The notes under the pieces are model-generated. The model was not told where the DNA came from. It saw only the letters and a program-made list of their open reading frames with translations, and made no database searches. The translations under genes and the position numbers were made by a program. From a virus, in IMG/VR virus record IMGVR_UViG_3300025030_001854, positions 1-64,000 of that record: a DNA stretch of 64,000 nt; one strand, given 5' to 3'. Of the stretch, positions 16,237 to 24,392 are shown piece after piece. Within the stretch, counting starts at the first letter, position 1. Each line of letters opens with the position of its first letter.

Positions 16237-16677
16237 TTATTTTTGGTTTTGTGAATCTCCAGGTATTACTCGATAATTGTCCCAAGACCTATCGGTAGAA
16301 GAAAACTCAATAATAATTCCCGCTTTAATACATTTTAATTGATGCTGACAAAGAGGCGGGATATCAACAACATCGCCATTTTTTAACAATACTTCTAAAA
16401 TCTCAGCGTTTTCTGGATTAATATATCTCAAAAGAAATTCCCCTGAAAATTGATAGAATGTCTCCCACTTGACGCCGTGCGAGTGCATAGATGAAATAGC
16501 TCCATCTTTTTCATATACAAGTAGTTTGCCAGCATAACCAGTTGGGAAATTCTCGCCAGGGATAATAATCTTATTGATTATTTGGACTTCTTTACCCCAT
16601 CCTTTAGGAACGTCGCAAGCTCGAAAAATCCGAATTTCGCCTCGCGCTCCAGTTTTTAATGTTTTGTTGTTCGCCAT
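16237..16677 (-). CDS. cupin-fold protein
   Basis: A 146-residue single-domain cupin. Motif 1 is SMHSHGVKWETFYQFSGE, with metal-binding His-x-His and Glu; motif 2 is NGDVVDIPPLCQHQLK with the third His. The ending EFSSTDRSWDNYRVIPG resembles sugar-isomerase-type cupins. Substrate unknown; sugar or nucleotide-sugar handling is a guess. Its 5' end overlaps the 409-residue membrane protein gene by 74 bp in another frame. Confidence 0.75.
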   Translation of the reverse strand: MANNKTLKTGARGEIRIFRACDVPKGWGKEVQIINKIIIPGENFPTGYAGKLLVYEKDGAISSMHSHGVKWETFYQFSGEFLLRYINPENAEILEVLLKNGDVVDIPPLCQHQLKCIKAGIIIEFSSTDRSWDNYRVIPGDSQNQK

Positions 16678-17833
16678 AGCTTTTATTTATTTCATTATTA
16701 TTTATCCACCAAGTTGCTGCACCTTGAATTAAAGAAACCCATACAATATACCAAATAATTAAACTTATTCGTGGTTCGACTTTTATATAGTCTAATTTAC
16801 TCCAATCCTTTATTTTATAGTTTTTGACAACTTCTTCATAAAGAAAATTCATAAAATTAGTAGACAAACCATATTGTAGAACATGAGACTGGATATTCCT
16901 CTTAACTATTTCGCTGTCGGTCCATCCGAAAACATGAGCCCATGATGGATAATGTAAGTTAGTTCCGCCTAATGAGATTACTAAATCATTTTTCTTTCCT
17001 CCCACGAATTTTGCTTGTTGATACTGTCCAAGCATAGAATCGTCAGAATCAAAGCCAATGATAATTAAATTAACATATTTTTTAGGACCAAGCTTCGCAT
17101 TTAATACGTCCCATTTAAAACCATTGATATACTTCTTAGCAGTTCCCATAACCCTATCAGAAGCAAAATGGTTATTGTTATTTGGCCATTCGAATACCAT
17201 TATATTTGTCGGAACTTTAATAAAAGAAAAAACGCTTGGGGCGGCTTTAATTTTATTACTCCAACGGACAATTTTAGTTACTGGTTCAATCCATTGGGTT
17301 TTCCTCCATGACGTAACATAATCGTTTGGGTCGCCATCAATCATCTTACTGTTATGTTCTGAGGTTCGTCGTCGCCCAGCAACAGGAGTTTCATCTTCGA
17401 ATTTCCTTACGAATTCTTGATATTGAATTTGATTAATATTATATTGAGAGTCTATGTCTGAAAAAGAAACCCAATGTTCTGAATGCCAACGAGTTCTTGG
17501 AGCCCAATGGTCAAAAACACGTCTAGTATGATGAACGGTTCTACGCCCACCTTTCCCGTCAGATTCAGAAGTTGTATAATGTTCTGTTCGATAAATAGCT
17601 TCTTCGTAATATTCTCGCCATGCTGAATAATGAGTAGCATGAGTAATTTTGCCAGACCACGTTTCAATATCGGCGGTCATTCCTTTAATGGCATAAATAT
17701 GAAATGTTCCAGCCATTAAAAAAGCCAAAATCGAAACCCCAAGCCACTCTTGCCACGCCACCCTTTTATTTTTTGCCCAAAAAATGCCCCCGACAAGCAG
17801 GGGCACACAAGCAATGATATAAAAAATCATCAT
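16604..17833 (-). CDS. large membrane protein, 409 aa
   Basis: Two N-terminal membrane helices (about residues 2-20 and 28-50), a large soluble domain rich in Trp, Tyr and Arg, and one helix near the C-terminus (LIIWYIVWVSLIQGAATWW). It lies next to a LemA-like gene; LemA proteins and such membrane proteins often occur together in large phages (from memory, not checked). Function unknown; a role in envelope remodelling is only an inference. Confidence 0.75.
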   Translation of the reverse strand: MMIFYIIACVPLLVGGIFWAKNKRVAWQEWLGVSILAFLMAGTFHIYAIKGMTADIETWSGKITHATHYSAWREYYEEAIYRTEHYTTSESDGKGGRRTVHHTRRVFDHWAPRTRWHSEHWVSFSDIDSQYNINQIQYQEFVRKFEDETPVAGRRRTSEHNSKMIDGDPNDYVTSWRKTQWIEPVTKIVRWSNKIKAAPSVFSFIKVPTNIMVFEWPNNNNHFASDRVMGTAKKYINGFKWDVLNAKLGPKKYVNLIIIGFDSDDSMLGQYQQAKFVGGKKNDLVISLGGTNLHYPSWAHVFGWTDSEIVKRNIQSHVLQYGLSTNFMNFLYEEVVKNYKIKDWSKLDYIKVEPRISLIIWYIVWVSLIQGAATWWINNNEINKSYGEQQNIKNWSARRNSDFSSLRRS

Positions 17834-17845
17834 ATTGTTAGTAAT

Positions 17846-18391
17846 TTACTTAAGGTTAACGTTGTCGTCTTTTCCTGTCTTGAACACTTCTTCTGTTCGT
17901 GTTGATGTAATTACTTGCGGGTCAATATGTTTGAATCCAAAAACACCCAAAATTAGACCACGGGGCTGAGTCACTAACATATTATTATACTCCGAAGCAA
18001 TTCCCACAAGCTCCTTTTGTCGCATCGTCCAACTATCCCTTGAAGCCACAATGATATTCTGAGCTTTATCGTAAACTCCAAGGTCAAGATTCGGAGGGGC
18101 CGACTCCTGCAACCACAGCATCATCTTTCCAGCTTCCTTTGGCGTCCTAGCTTCCGCCCATGCAGTAAAGATTTCCTTAAATCCGTTTTTCTTGGAATCT
18201 GCAATTTGACACACTTGGGAAATCTTCTTCCACATGTTATCAAATTCACTAGAGTTATCCTTAACCTTCATTTCATACAGGTTTTTAAGAGACGCGGCTT
18301 GATTGTAAGTCGATAGAGTTCCTAAAGCAAGAACCAAGGATAGCGCCAACATTGAAACCCCAGACACAATAAGAATTGATAGTTTATTCAT
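17846..18391 (-). CDS. LemA-like membrane-anchored protein
   Basis: A 181-residue protein. N-terminal membrane anchor (residues about 5-25), then helices with the LemA pattern: a conserved YNQAASLKNLYE start and, near the end, RQKELVGIASEYNNML followed by GVFGFKHID. LemA is a widespread helical, membrane-tethered family of unclear role, likely scaffolding at the envelope. It lies 12 bp from the 409-residue membrane gene. Confidence 0.75.
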   Translation of the reverse strand: MNKLSILIVSGVSMLALSLVLALGTLSTYNQAASLKNLYEMKVKDNSSEFDNMWKKISQVCQIADSKKNGFKEIFTAWAEARTPKEAGKMMLWLQESAPPNLDLGVYDKAQNIIVASRDSWTMRQKELVGIASEYNNMLVTQPRGLILGVFGFKHIDPQVITSTRTEEVFKTGKDDNVNLK

Positions 18392-18399
18392 AGTTTTAA

Positions 18400-18600
18400 T
18401 TAAAATTTACCGATAGGCATATATTCAATAATAAAAGACATATCGTTATCGTCGGTAACCACTTCACCCAAATAATAAGCAAATCCATTAACCCCACACA
18501 ACATTTTTTCTGAATCTCCCTGAGTAACAAAATATAAACGAGTGTTATTAAAACGAACGACAGTTCCCAGGGGTAAAGAATCAAGAGTTTTTCGGTTCAT
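18400..18600 (-). CDS. hypothetical protein, paralogue family B, 66 aa
   Basis: Core LPLGTVVRFNNTRLYFVTQ and ending FIIEYMPIGK. It is clearly related to the protein at 46254-46448 (LPIGSVVKVDNTYCFV and FVIEFMPIGK). The start MNRKTLD is chosen because it preserves this alignment. Function unknown. Confidence 0.7.
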   Translation of the reverse strand: MNRKTLDSLPLGTVVRFNNTRLYFVTQGDSEKMLCGVNGFAYYLGEVVTDDNDMSFIIEYMPIGKF

Positions 18601-18613
18601 ATTATTTGGATTA

Positions 18614-19039
18614 TTATTTAACCATTTTCACTAATTCCGCAATCGCCGCATATTCTGGATTGAAAAATCCAGTTATAATAGTATTAAAGTTTACTACTAA
18701 TATCATAATAGATATAACCATTCCTAACATAGACGCTAAATATCCAATATAAAAATTCTCTTTTGTATCGCTACTTACATATCTCCCATCTTCCGCTAGA
18801 TTTATTAAAATATTAATCTTTTTATTAAAATGTTTTAACAAAGAAAAACAAAAAATAAATAAAATCAAAGCTATAAACAAATATGTTGTTGCTTGAATAA
18901 CTTGCTGCCAAATAAAAATCGGCCAAAAATGGTCAACCGCCACCCCCGCCTTATCAGCAAGAGAAGAAAAAATAGATGTAATATTCGTTCCGATTTTATC
19001 GGAGGTAGATTGAAGAATCTGAAGTGTGTTTGTGTCCAT
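18614..19039 (-). CDS. membrane protein, 141 aa
   Basis: Two strong membrane helices (about residues 51-70 and 101-125), with an amphipathic start. Promoter 6 bp from the ATG. No family is recognised. Confidence 0.65.
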   Translation of the reverse strand: MDTNTLQILQSTSDKIGTNITSIFSSLADKAGVAVDHFWPIFIWQQVIQATTYLFIALILFIFCFSLLKHFNKKINILINLAEDGRYVSSDTKENFYIGYLASMLGMVISIMILVVNFNTIITGFFNPEYAAIAELVKMVK

Positions 19040-19045
19040 AAAATT

Positions 19046-19074
19046 ATGTTAAGCTGGGTTTGGAGCGGAGTCAA
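19046..19074 (-). promoter_or_regulatory. early promoter
   Basis: TTGACT (19069-19074), 17 bp, TAACAT (19046-19051); ATG after 6 bp. Confidence 0.75.
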
Positions 19075-19363
19075 TAGGATTTTGCGGTGTTTCTGGTTGC
19101 ATTTCTACAATAACCTCAACATCATTCACCAATTTATGAATAAGAGTAAGAGCATTATTTGCCCAATCCAATTCTTCTACTTGGTGAGATAGTGGAACGT
19201 TTAATAAAGTTTTACTATCGAGCCAATGGGTAAATGTCTGAAACCAAGGTGTTTGTATGGGATTAACAGATAAATCATGTCCCTGATTACATATTTGGGT
19301 CAGCATCGCCATTACTTGTCCCCGGTGAGCCTCATTATTTTGGAACATTACAGAAAATCTCAT
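19049..19363 (-). CDS. hypothetical protein, 104 aa
   Basis: Helical protein with an acidic, Pro-rich tail. Its start overlaps the upstream stop by 4 bp (ATGA). No family is recognised. Confidence 0.6.
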   Translation of the reverse strand: MRFSVMFQNNEAHRGQVMAMLTQICNQGHDLSVNPIQTPWFQTFTHWLDSKTLLNVPLSHQVEELDWANNALTLIHKLVNDVEVIVEMQPETPQNPIDSAPNPA

Positions 19364-19689
19364 ATTATTGATTCAAAAAAAGCCTGCCCGTATAATTTTC
19401 GACTAGTCGAAACAGACCCTTTATTTTTTTGTTGTGGTTTATCTTGAAAAGTAAGAGTATTTGTTCCTTGAAGATTAGGAATTTTTTTAATTTTTAATGA
19501 TTTAATGGAAAATGTAGGACTCCAATTAAAATGCCTAACTTGTAATCGGATATTTTTAATAACATCAGTCACGTCTCTAAAATCCGTAAAATAACCTCGT
19601 CTTTTATTATGTAGACAAAGAAGCCCATAAACAAAAGCAATATAACTTTTGGTCCCTTTAATATCCGCCTCAATATAAAACACTTTCAT
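19360..19689 (-). CDS. hypothetical protein, 109 aa
   Basis: Start taken at MKVFYIEADIKG, 5 bp after the end of the tmRNA-like RNA; a longer reading would run into that RNA. Lys/Phe-rich, alpha/beta. No family is recognised. Confidence 0.65.
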   Translation of the reverse strand: MKVFYIEADIKGTKSYIAFVYGLLCLHNKRRGYFTDFRDVTDVIKNIRLQVRHFNWSPTFSIKSLKIKKIPNLQGTNTLTFQDKPQQKNKGSVSTSRKLYGQAFFESII

Positions 19690-19694
19690 AAAGT

Positions 19695-19866
19695 TGGTGA
19701 TGGGGGCGGGAATTGAACCCACCCAGACCTTAGAAACCCAAGCAAATCAAATGGTCTGATTACAGATATCATTTAACCTCTTCATTTGCGACTTGAGCTA
19801 TCAATGGTCATTTCGCATAGCTATACGAAACGAACGGTTGATTCCGCCCTGGCAATCTGCCCCATC
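19695..19866 (-). ncRNA. ssrA: minimal tmRNA-like RNA (172 nt)
   Basis: The ends form a tRNA-like half: acceptor GATGGGG (19860-19866) pairs with CCCCATC, then A-CCA. The T arm has the canonical loop TTCAATT. Between them lie about 110 nt instead of an anticodon arm. In order: a possible P2 helix (AATCAA with TTGATT); an H-type pseudoknot (TTTCGTA/TGCGAAA, whose loop AGCTAT pairs with downstream ATAGCT); then AAGTC-GCA-AAT-GAA-GAG-GTT-AAA-TGA (tag ANEEVK, 19769-19789), close to the E. coli resume site AGTC-GCA-AA; then a hairpin TCTG-TAAT-CAGA after the stop. tmRNA rescues stalled ribosomes. Oddities: no G3-U70 alanine determinant, only one pseudoknot, an atypical tag end, and a D-stem-like helix. 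A tRNA interrupted by an insertion is the alternative. Confidence 0.55.
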
Positions 19867-19881
19867 TTAAATTTTCTTAAA

Positions 19882-20427
19882 TTATTCTTTTTTATCAGTG
19901 CTACCAAATCTACCTTCTCCCCTAAGAGACGGAGGAAGAACCTCTACAACCTCAAATGTTATCGGTAAAGTCTGTCTGGCAACCATCTGACAAATTTGTT
20001 CTCCACGTTGATAAATATTTTCAGGACGAATAATCCCATAAGTTCTAATACCCCCCGCTTCCTGAATTGTAATAAAATCTTCTGGTTGAAAAAGATAACG
20101 AAAACGCAACATCAATTCTCCCCGATAAGGAGCATCAATAAGACCAATAGAATTCGCCAATGACAAACGATATTTCGAAAGACTCGAACGAGGAAAAAGT
20201 TCAATATGAGTATCTTTATCTAGCGGAGCGATAAATAGCCCCGTTCCATACTCAATATAAGTAACGTATTTCCAGAGCTTCATACCGTCAATTGCCCTTT
20301 CAATAAATTCTCCTTTAATATTTGGCTCTGTAGTCGCCGTAATATCATATCCAACATCTTCCCCATTATGTTCAGCACATTGCGTCGGTAAAATCAAATT
20401 TTTTGTTTTTTTAATCAGTAGATTCAT
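19882..20427 (-). CDS. dut: dUTP diphosphatase
   Basis: A 181-residue trimeric-type dUTPase with all five motifs: I GYDITA, II PRSSLSK, III GLIDAPYRGEL, IV GEQICQMV and V RGEGRFGST. It hydrolyses dUTP to dUMP, keeping uracil out of DNA and feeding thymidylate synthase, which lies 4 kb away. About 35 residues longer than typical, from an insertion between motifs I and II. Confidence 0.9.
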   Translation of the reverse strand: MNLLIKKTKNLILPTQCAEHNGEDVGYDITATTEPNIKGEFIERAIDGMKLWKYVTYIEYGTGLFIAPLDKDTHIELFPRSSLSKYRLSLANSIGLIDAPYRGELMLRFRYLFQPEDFITIQEAGGIRTYGIIRPENIYQRGEQICQMVARQTLPITFEVVEVLPPSLRGEGRFGSTDKKE

Positions 20428-20806
20428 ATTTGTTTAAAAGTTCTGGATTTTCAAAAGTGTTACCTTTAACTATAACACTTTTTTGTCTTCCTAAATGCCA
20501 AAAACCAATAGGAGAATAATGATTAAATCTCACAATAAATTCCCCATAAGAAAAAATAACCTCTCCCATTAGTTTAAGCCCATAATGGTCAACGACCATT
20601 TCTACGATATCCCCTTCGTAAATTTCTTTTTTGTTATTGTCTAGTAAACCAGTAAATTGCGTGATTGTCAAGTCATTTAGTTCTTCCAATTTATATTGTT
20701 TTATTAAATCAAAAACCGTTACCTCACCAATGATATGAAACCCAATGAAAGACGGCGGGAAGATTTTTTTGACAGCATCCCAAGCTCGAAATTTAAGAAT
20801 TCTCAT
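20411..20806 (-). CDS. YopX-like protein, 131 aa
   Basis: Start at MRILKFRAWD, the typical YopX N-terminus. Then ITQFTGLLDNNKKEIYEGDIV, the family's second hallmark, and the GNTFENPELL ending. YopX proteins are common in phages; their function is not known. Overlaps dut by 17 bp. One of three YopX genes in this region. Confidence 0.85.
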   Translation of the reverse strand: MRILKFRAWDAVKKIFPPSFIGFHIIGEVTVFDLIKQYKLEELNDLTITQFTGLLDNNKKEIYEGDIVEMVVDHYGLKLMGEVIFSYGEFIVRFNHYSPIGFWHLGRQKSVIVKGNTFENPELLNKYESTD

Positions 20807-20810
20807 AATA

Positions 20811-21590
20811 TTATATATCAAATTCTTGACCCTTGTCCACGAACCCGAGAAATCCATCTTCCGCGACAGTTCCAATTTTATCAGCATAATGATAAAGCCA
20901 CATTTTTTTCTTAATGTCTAAGTCTAAGGTCTTTAAATCATCATAATGAGCATGAACGTGAGACTTAAATCTCATAGTTTCACAATCATGAAAAATTATA
21001 TCTGCTTGATGATAAAATTCTCTTAATTGATATGGGGCGAATTGGGTATCAGTGGTGACAAACGCCTTTTTGCCATCGGGGTTTGTAATCATTAGCCCGA
21101 AACTATACCTGAACATATATCCAGACATTATATGAATGGTTTGGACTGGTCGAAACTTATAATATTCCCAAACAAATTCTCCATTCATTTGAACGGGAAG
21201 GCATTCAAAATAATCAGTTAAATTCATCAATCTTCCCTCTATTGTTTCCAAACCTCCTTTTAATGAAGCTTCCCACAATTCAGACATTAACTCTCGAATG
21301 GTAAACATTTTTATTTTAATAGAATTATTTAGTTCGTCTTTTTTTGGAACAAAATAATTCATTAACGCAAGCCATTCTAATCCTCCAATATGGTCCGCAT
21401 GAAGATGGCTTATCCACAAAGAATCTATATCATTATGTTGAATTTTAAGTTCGTCTCTAAGAATATATGGGGCGGTCGTCCCACAATCAATCAAAAACTT
21501 TCTCCCATTATCAGCCGTAAGTAACATATTAGAGTTACCTTTACTAATAGGTGCAAACGCGCCACCAACTCCTAAAAATTTGATTTTCAT
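20811..21590 (-). CDS. MBL-fold metallo-hydrolase (RNase Z / cyclic-phosphodiesterase-like)
   Basis: A 259-residue metallo-beta-lactamase fold. It opens KIKFLGVGGAF and has the metal motif SHLHADHIGG at about residues 61-70. Further candidate ligands are Asp/His in FHDCETM and HYAD near the C-terminus. The layout is close to RNase Z and cyclic-nucleotide or cyclic-oligonucleotide phosphodiesterases. RNase Z would process tRNA 3' ends, and several phage tRNAs here lack an encoded CCA; breakdown of host cyclic signalling nucleotides is equally possible. Confidence 0.8.
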   Translation of the reverse strand: MKIKFLGVGGAFAPISKGNSNMLLTADNGRKFLIDCGTTAPYILRDELKIQHNDIDSLWISHLHADHIGGLEWLALMNYFVPKKDELNNSIKIKMFTIRELMSELWEASLKGGLETIEGRLMNLTDYFECLPVQMNGEFVWEYYKFRPVQTIHIMSGYMFRYSFGLMITNPDGKKAFVTTDTQFAPYQLREFYHQADIIFHDCETMRFKSHVHAHYDDLKTLDLDIKKKMWLYHYADKIGTVAEDGFLGFVDKGQEFDI

Positions 21591-21618
21591 AAATTTAATA
21601 TTCTAAATTTTATTTCTC

Positions 21619-22371
21619 TCATGCGAAAACCTCTCCCAAATTAACAGTAGTACTCTCTTTAATAACCTTAATGGTTTGGTCTATATAATAAAAGATTTCG
21701 GGTAATCTAAGATGATAATTGCGGTTTCCCATTGCCCGAATTTCTATTCTTGAGGTTGCGTTTCTAATGGGAGTAAGATTATTTAAATTAATCGCAACAG
21801 ATTTTTCCCCAAAAGCTGTAGATGAATTTCCACTAAAGAAATAATCAGTTGCACGTTCTTGAACATGCATATACCTATTACTTCTAATATATTCCCATAG
21901 TTTTAAAGCTGTCTTTTGCTTAAATTTAAAAGCCGCTGGAGATGAAGGTTTACAGTAATCATTTTTTTCCCTTTTGAATTTTTTGGCAATCTTCGCGAAT
22001 AACCTATGCCTAGCCAGAAAGAAAGGATTAATTTTTTTATAAACCTCATTAGACACTGGCGATAAATTAACATGAAAGCCCGTGGAGCTATTAGTATAGC
22101 CAAATTCCTTAACCAAAGACAACACTTTATCTAAAACCACACAGGCTTCAACGGCTTTTAGCGGAGGAGTCTTAATCTCTGCCGAAAAATCGCAACCATT
22201 TCTTGGACGAATTGAACCATCATCACTAAATATAATTCCAGAGCAAATTTTTAGTAACCGTCTTTTTAATACTAAAATAGTAATTTTCCTCTCTTTAAAA
22301 CAGGCTTCGACTTCAAAGCCCAAAAGGAAATCGTTTTGAAAAATAAATGGATATTGTTCTTTAGAGTTCAT
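21619..22371 (-). CDS. amidoligase-like protein (glutamine-synthetase-fold ligase)
   Basis: A 250-residue amidoligase. GFEVEACF opens the fold, SDDGSIRPRNGCDFSAEIKTPPL carries Asp/Glu metal ligands, GFHVNLS follows, and INLNNL...RIEIRAMGNRNYHLRLPE ends the active site. The family joins carboxylates to amines using ATP. Substrate unknown. A second COOH-NH2 ligase with ATP-grasp and amidotransferase partners lies at 35.7-38.6 kb, so a common peptide-like product is possible. Confidence 0.8.
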   Translation of the reverse strand: MNSKEQYPFIFQNDFLLGFEVEACFKERKITILVLKRRLLKICSGIIFSDDGSIRPRNGCDFSAEIKTPPLKAVEACVVLDKVLSLVKEFGYTNSSTGFHVNLSPVSNEVYKKINPFFLARHRLFAKIAKKFKREKNDYCKPSSPAAFKFKQKTALKLWEYIRSNRYMHVQERATDYFFSGNSSTAFGEKSVAINLNNLTPIRNATSRIEIRAMGNRNYHLRLPEIFYYIDQTIKVIKESTTVNLGEVFA

Positions 22372-22382
22372 AAATCTTTACG

Positions 22383-22574
22383 TTACATGGTCCTGTATTC
22401 TTTAATATACTCCAATATTCTTTGGCATTCCTCTTTAGTAGTAAAGGAAAAATGAAAAGTCTGCCCACCCACGTCATAAAAAACGATAAAATGAGAATCC
22501 CCCATCTCATAACTGTAATATCTTACAATATTAGCGAGATTTATTTGTTGGTTTTGTATGGTGATGAATTTCAT
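22383..22574 (-). CDS. hypothetical protein, 63 aa
   Basis: Small beta-rich protein (SHFIVFYDVGGQTFHFSF). 4 bp from the upstream gene. No family is recognised. Confidence 0.6.
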   Translation of the reverse strand: MKFITIQNQQINLANIVRYYSYEMGDSHFIVFYDVGGQTFHFSFTTKEECQRILEYIKEYRTM

Positions 22575-22578
22575 AAAA

Positions 22579-22887
22579 TTATAGCTTGTATCGAAGTCTT
22601 TTTAGCAACTTTTTCTTTAAAAGTCTTTTAGCGACACGATTAAGGCTAACAACTTGCCCTTCTAATAGGTCTACCACATTACAATAAACATCAAAAGCAA
22701 TTTTTTCTTCCCAATCTGGACATACCATAACATCTTCTGGGTCAACCATATCGTAAGAAATACCAGTAACCATATCTTCTATTGCTAATCGTCCATTTTG
22801 ATTAATGTCATATATACAATAAACCTCATCAGAATCACGATAAGCTACCTTTTGACCAACCTTGAATTTTTGAGTTTTAGTTTTCAT
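22579..22887 (-). CDS. hypothetical protein, 102 aa
   Basis: The N-terminal part KFKVGQKVAYRDSDEVYCIYDI is a small SH3-like beta barrel by pattern. The C-terminus is a basic helix (RVAKRLLKKKLLKRL). It abuts the DUF5662-like gene. Confidence 0.6.
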   Translation of the reverse strand: MKTKTQKFKVGQKVAYRDSDEVYCIYDINQNGRLAIEDMVTGISYDMVDPEDVMVCPDWEEKIAFDVYCNVVDLLEGQVVSLNRVAKRLLKKKLLKRLRYKL

Positions 22888-23346
22888 TTAAAAGTATCTG
22901 TTTATAGTATTAAGTAAAATTTGTTTAAGTTGCGGGGTAATTCTAAAATGGTCAGAGTTAAACTCTAACGATTTATGAATATTCCCATTTTTATTTCGTT
23001 TTGTCGCTGCCGCCCAATCAGCCAACATTTCAATAATGTCAACTAAATCCATATCATTAATTCCATTCGGCCAATGCTGTGGATGGTGACGATTTTTTGA
23101 ATAGTGATGGTCAATTGCTGGCCTAACTGACTCTAGCAAGGCTTTGTATTCAGGGGAAGCAAATTCTACTTCTTTCAGCCGATGTTATTGCTCCTGAAAG
23201 ACTTCTCGCTCTGGGCTTTGAAGCTTCGACGCATCATGAGTATCGCCACGGTCATATAAAAGATGAATAATTTTTAATATATTAGCCCGCACTGAGGCAA
23301 TATGGTCGTTTACTTCTTGTTCGTAAGTTTGTTCTGATTGTTGCAT
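22888..23346 (-). pseudogene. DUF5662-like protein interrupted by an in-frame TAA
   Basis: Reading from ATG at 23346 gives MQQSEQTYEQEVNDHIASV, then HDASKLQSPEREVFQEQ. A TAA stop follows at 23185-23187 (codon 54). The same frame resumes HRLKEVEFASPEYKALL, then HHYSKNRHHPQHWPNGINDMDLVDI to the stop at 22888. Both halves match the single continuous DUF5662 pattern, so the stop interrupts one gene. Reading may restart at TTG 23139. A nonsense mutation, a sequencing error or stop readthrough are the options. The family's function is unknown. Confidence 0.75.
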
Positions 23347-23348
23347 AT

Positions 23349-23525
23349 TTAAAAAGTATAATGTTTTTCTATTTTATAAGAATAATAAGGGGCATAAGCA
23401 GCAAATTTTTTGTAAGCTTCTAGTTCGTTTTTGATAAATTGTCTAGCTTCGTGTTGAGAATCAAAAGAGCTTAATTCGTTCCATTTATCGTATTTGCCCC
23501 CATAAACAACGTATCTAGTTTTCAT
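23349..23525 (-). CDS. hypothetical protein, 58 aa
   Basis: Start at MKTRYVVYGGKYD. The sequence SSFDSQHEARQFIKNELEAYKKF suggests a small beta-alpha fold. 2 bp after the YopX/zinc-ribbon gene and 2 bp before the DUF5662-like gene. Confidence 0.65.
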   Translation of the reverse strand: MKTRYVVYGGKYDKWNELSSFDSQHEARQFIKNELEAYKKFAAYAPYYSYKIEKHYTF

Positions 23526-23527
23526 AT

Positions 23528-24052
23528 TTAAATATCTTTCATTCCGCAACAATGACAAATACGCCCGTCCCAAGCTGCCTCTCCGCATTGTTCGCAACAA
23601 GCTAAATCTAATTCTTCTTCTTTGTCAACTAAAATTTCCGAAATAGTTTTGTGACAAGTTTTACATTCTCCACCATCTGAATCATAGATACATTGGTGAG
23701 ATGGGTTTGATTTTACCAATAATTCTTTATTCTCAAAAATATTTCCAATAACAAAAGCCCTATCATAAACGGCAGAAGTTAATCCTTGAATATCACTTTC
23801 AAAGTCCAAAGGCTGAATACCCCAGTGCCAAGTATCCCAAAGAATCTCATATCTATAAGGAGCGCCCTCAAGTTGAATAATGTCTCCCTCATATATTTCA
23901 ACGCCGTTTTTATCTTTTAATCCTGTCCATTGTTGGATTATAAACTCTCCTTGCCAATATCCAAGATTGATTGTAGTAATAGGACGACCATCTTCTTGCA
24001 CAAACTGATTGTGGGTTTTATCCCAAACTCTAAATTTAAATCTATTATTCAT
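23528..24052 (-). CDS. YopX-like protein with C-terminal zinc ribbon, 174 aa
   Basis: Start at MNNRFKFRVWD. The QQWTGLKDKNGVEIYEGDII block and the IGNIFENKELL ending of the YopX domain are followed by about 60 residues with CKTCHK and CCEQCGEAAWDGRICHCC, one or two zinc sites. The added ribbon is unusual and may give nucleic-acid binding. Overlaps the next YopX gene by 8 bp. Confidence 0.85.
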   Translation of the reverse strand: MNNRFKFRVWDKTHNQFVQEDGRPITTINLGYWQGEFIIQQWTGLKDKNGVEIYEGDIIQLEGAPYRYEILWDTWHWGIQPLDFESDIQGLTSAVYDRAFVIGNIFENKELLVKSNPSHQCIYDSDGGECKTCHKTISEILVDKEEELDLACCEQCGEAAWDGRICHCCGMKDI

Positions 24053-24392
24053 AATGATAACATAAATTGGGATTTTCAAATACATTTCCAATAACGACCA
24101 ACGTAATTGTCTCTACGCATCTACCTACGTTGGTATTAATAAGTAATCCGCTAACGGTAAAGGCAGCAATTCTGTCATTATATTCTACTATCCAATTTGG
24201 ATAAGTATTTCCGTGGGTAACGATATCTCCCTCATATATTTCGACTCCATTTTTATCTTTTAATCCAGTGTTCTGCTGGAACACCAAATCTTCAATTTTG
24301 TCATAATCTAATTTATTAACAGTTTGGTTGATATTAATATGTCCGCACCACTCATGTCCGTTCCAAACTCTAAATTTAGATTTTTTGTTCAT
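24045..24392 (-). CDS. YopX-like protein, 115 aa
   Basis: Starts MNKKSKFRVWNGHEW, with QQNTGLKDKNGVEIYEGDIV and IGNVFENPNL. Third YopX copy, adjacent to the second; the shared block is nearly identical at the amino-acid level, indicating recent duplication. Confidence 0.85.
   Translation of the reverse strand: MNKKSKFRVWNGHEWCGHININQTVNKLDYDKIEDLVFQQNTGLKDKNGVEIYEGDIVTHGNTYPNWIVEYNDRIAAFTVSGLLINTNVGRCVETITLVVIGNVFENPNLCYHYE

Noticed and set aside
19695-19866. Ordinary tRNA with a group I intron
   Set aside because: The insert of about 100 nt is too short for a group I intron and contains pseudoknot and tag features instead.
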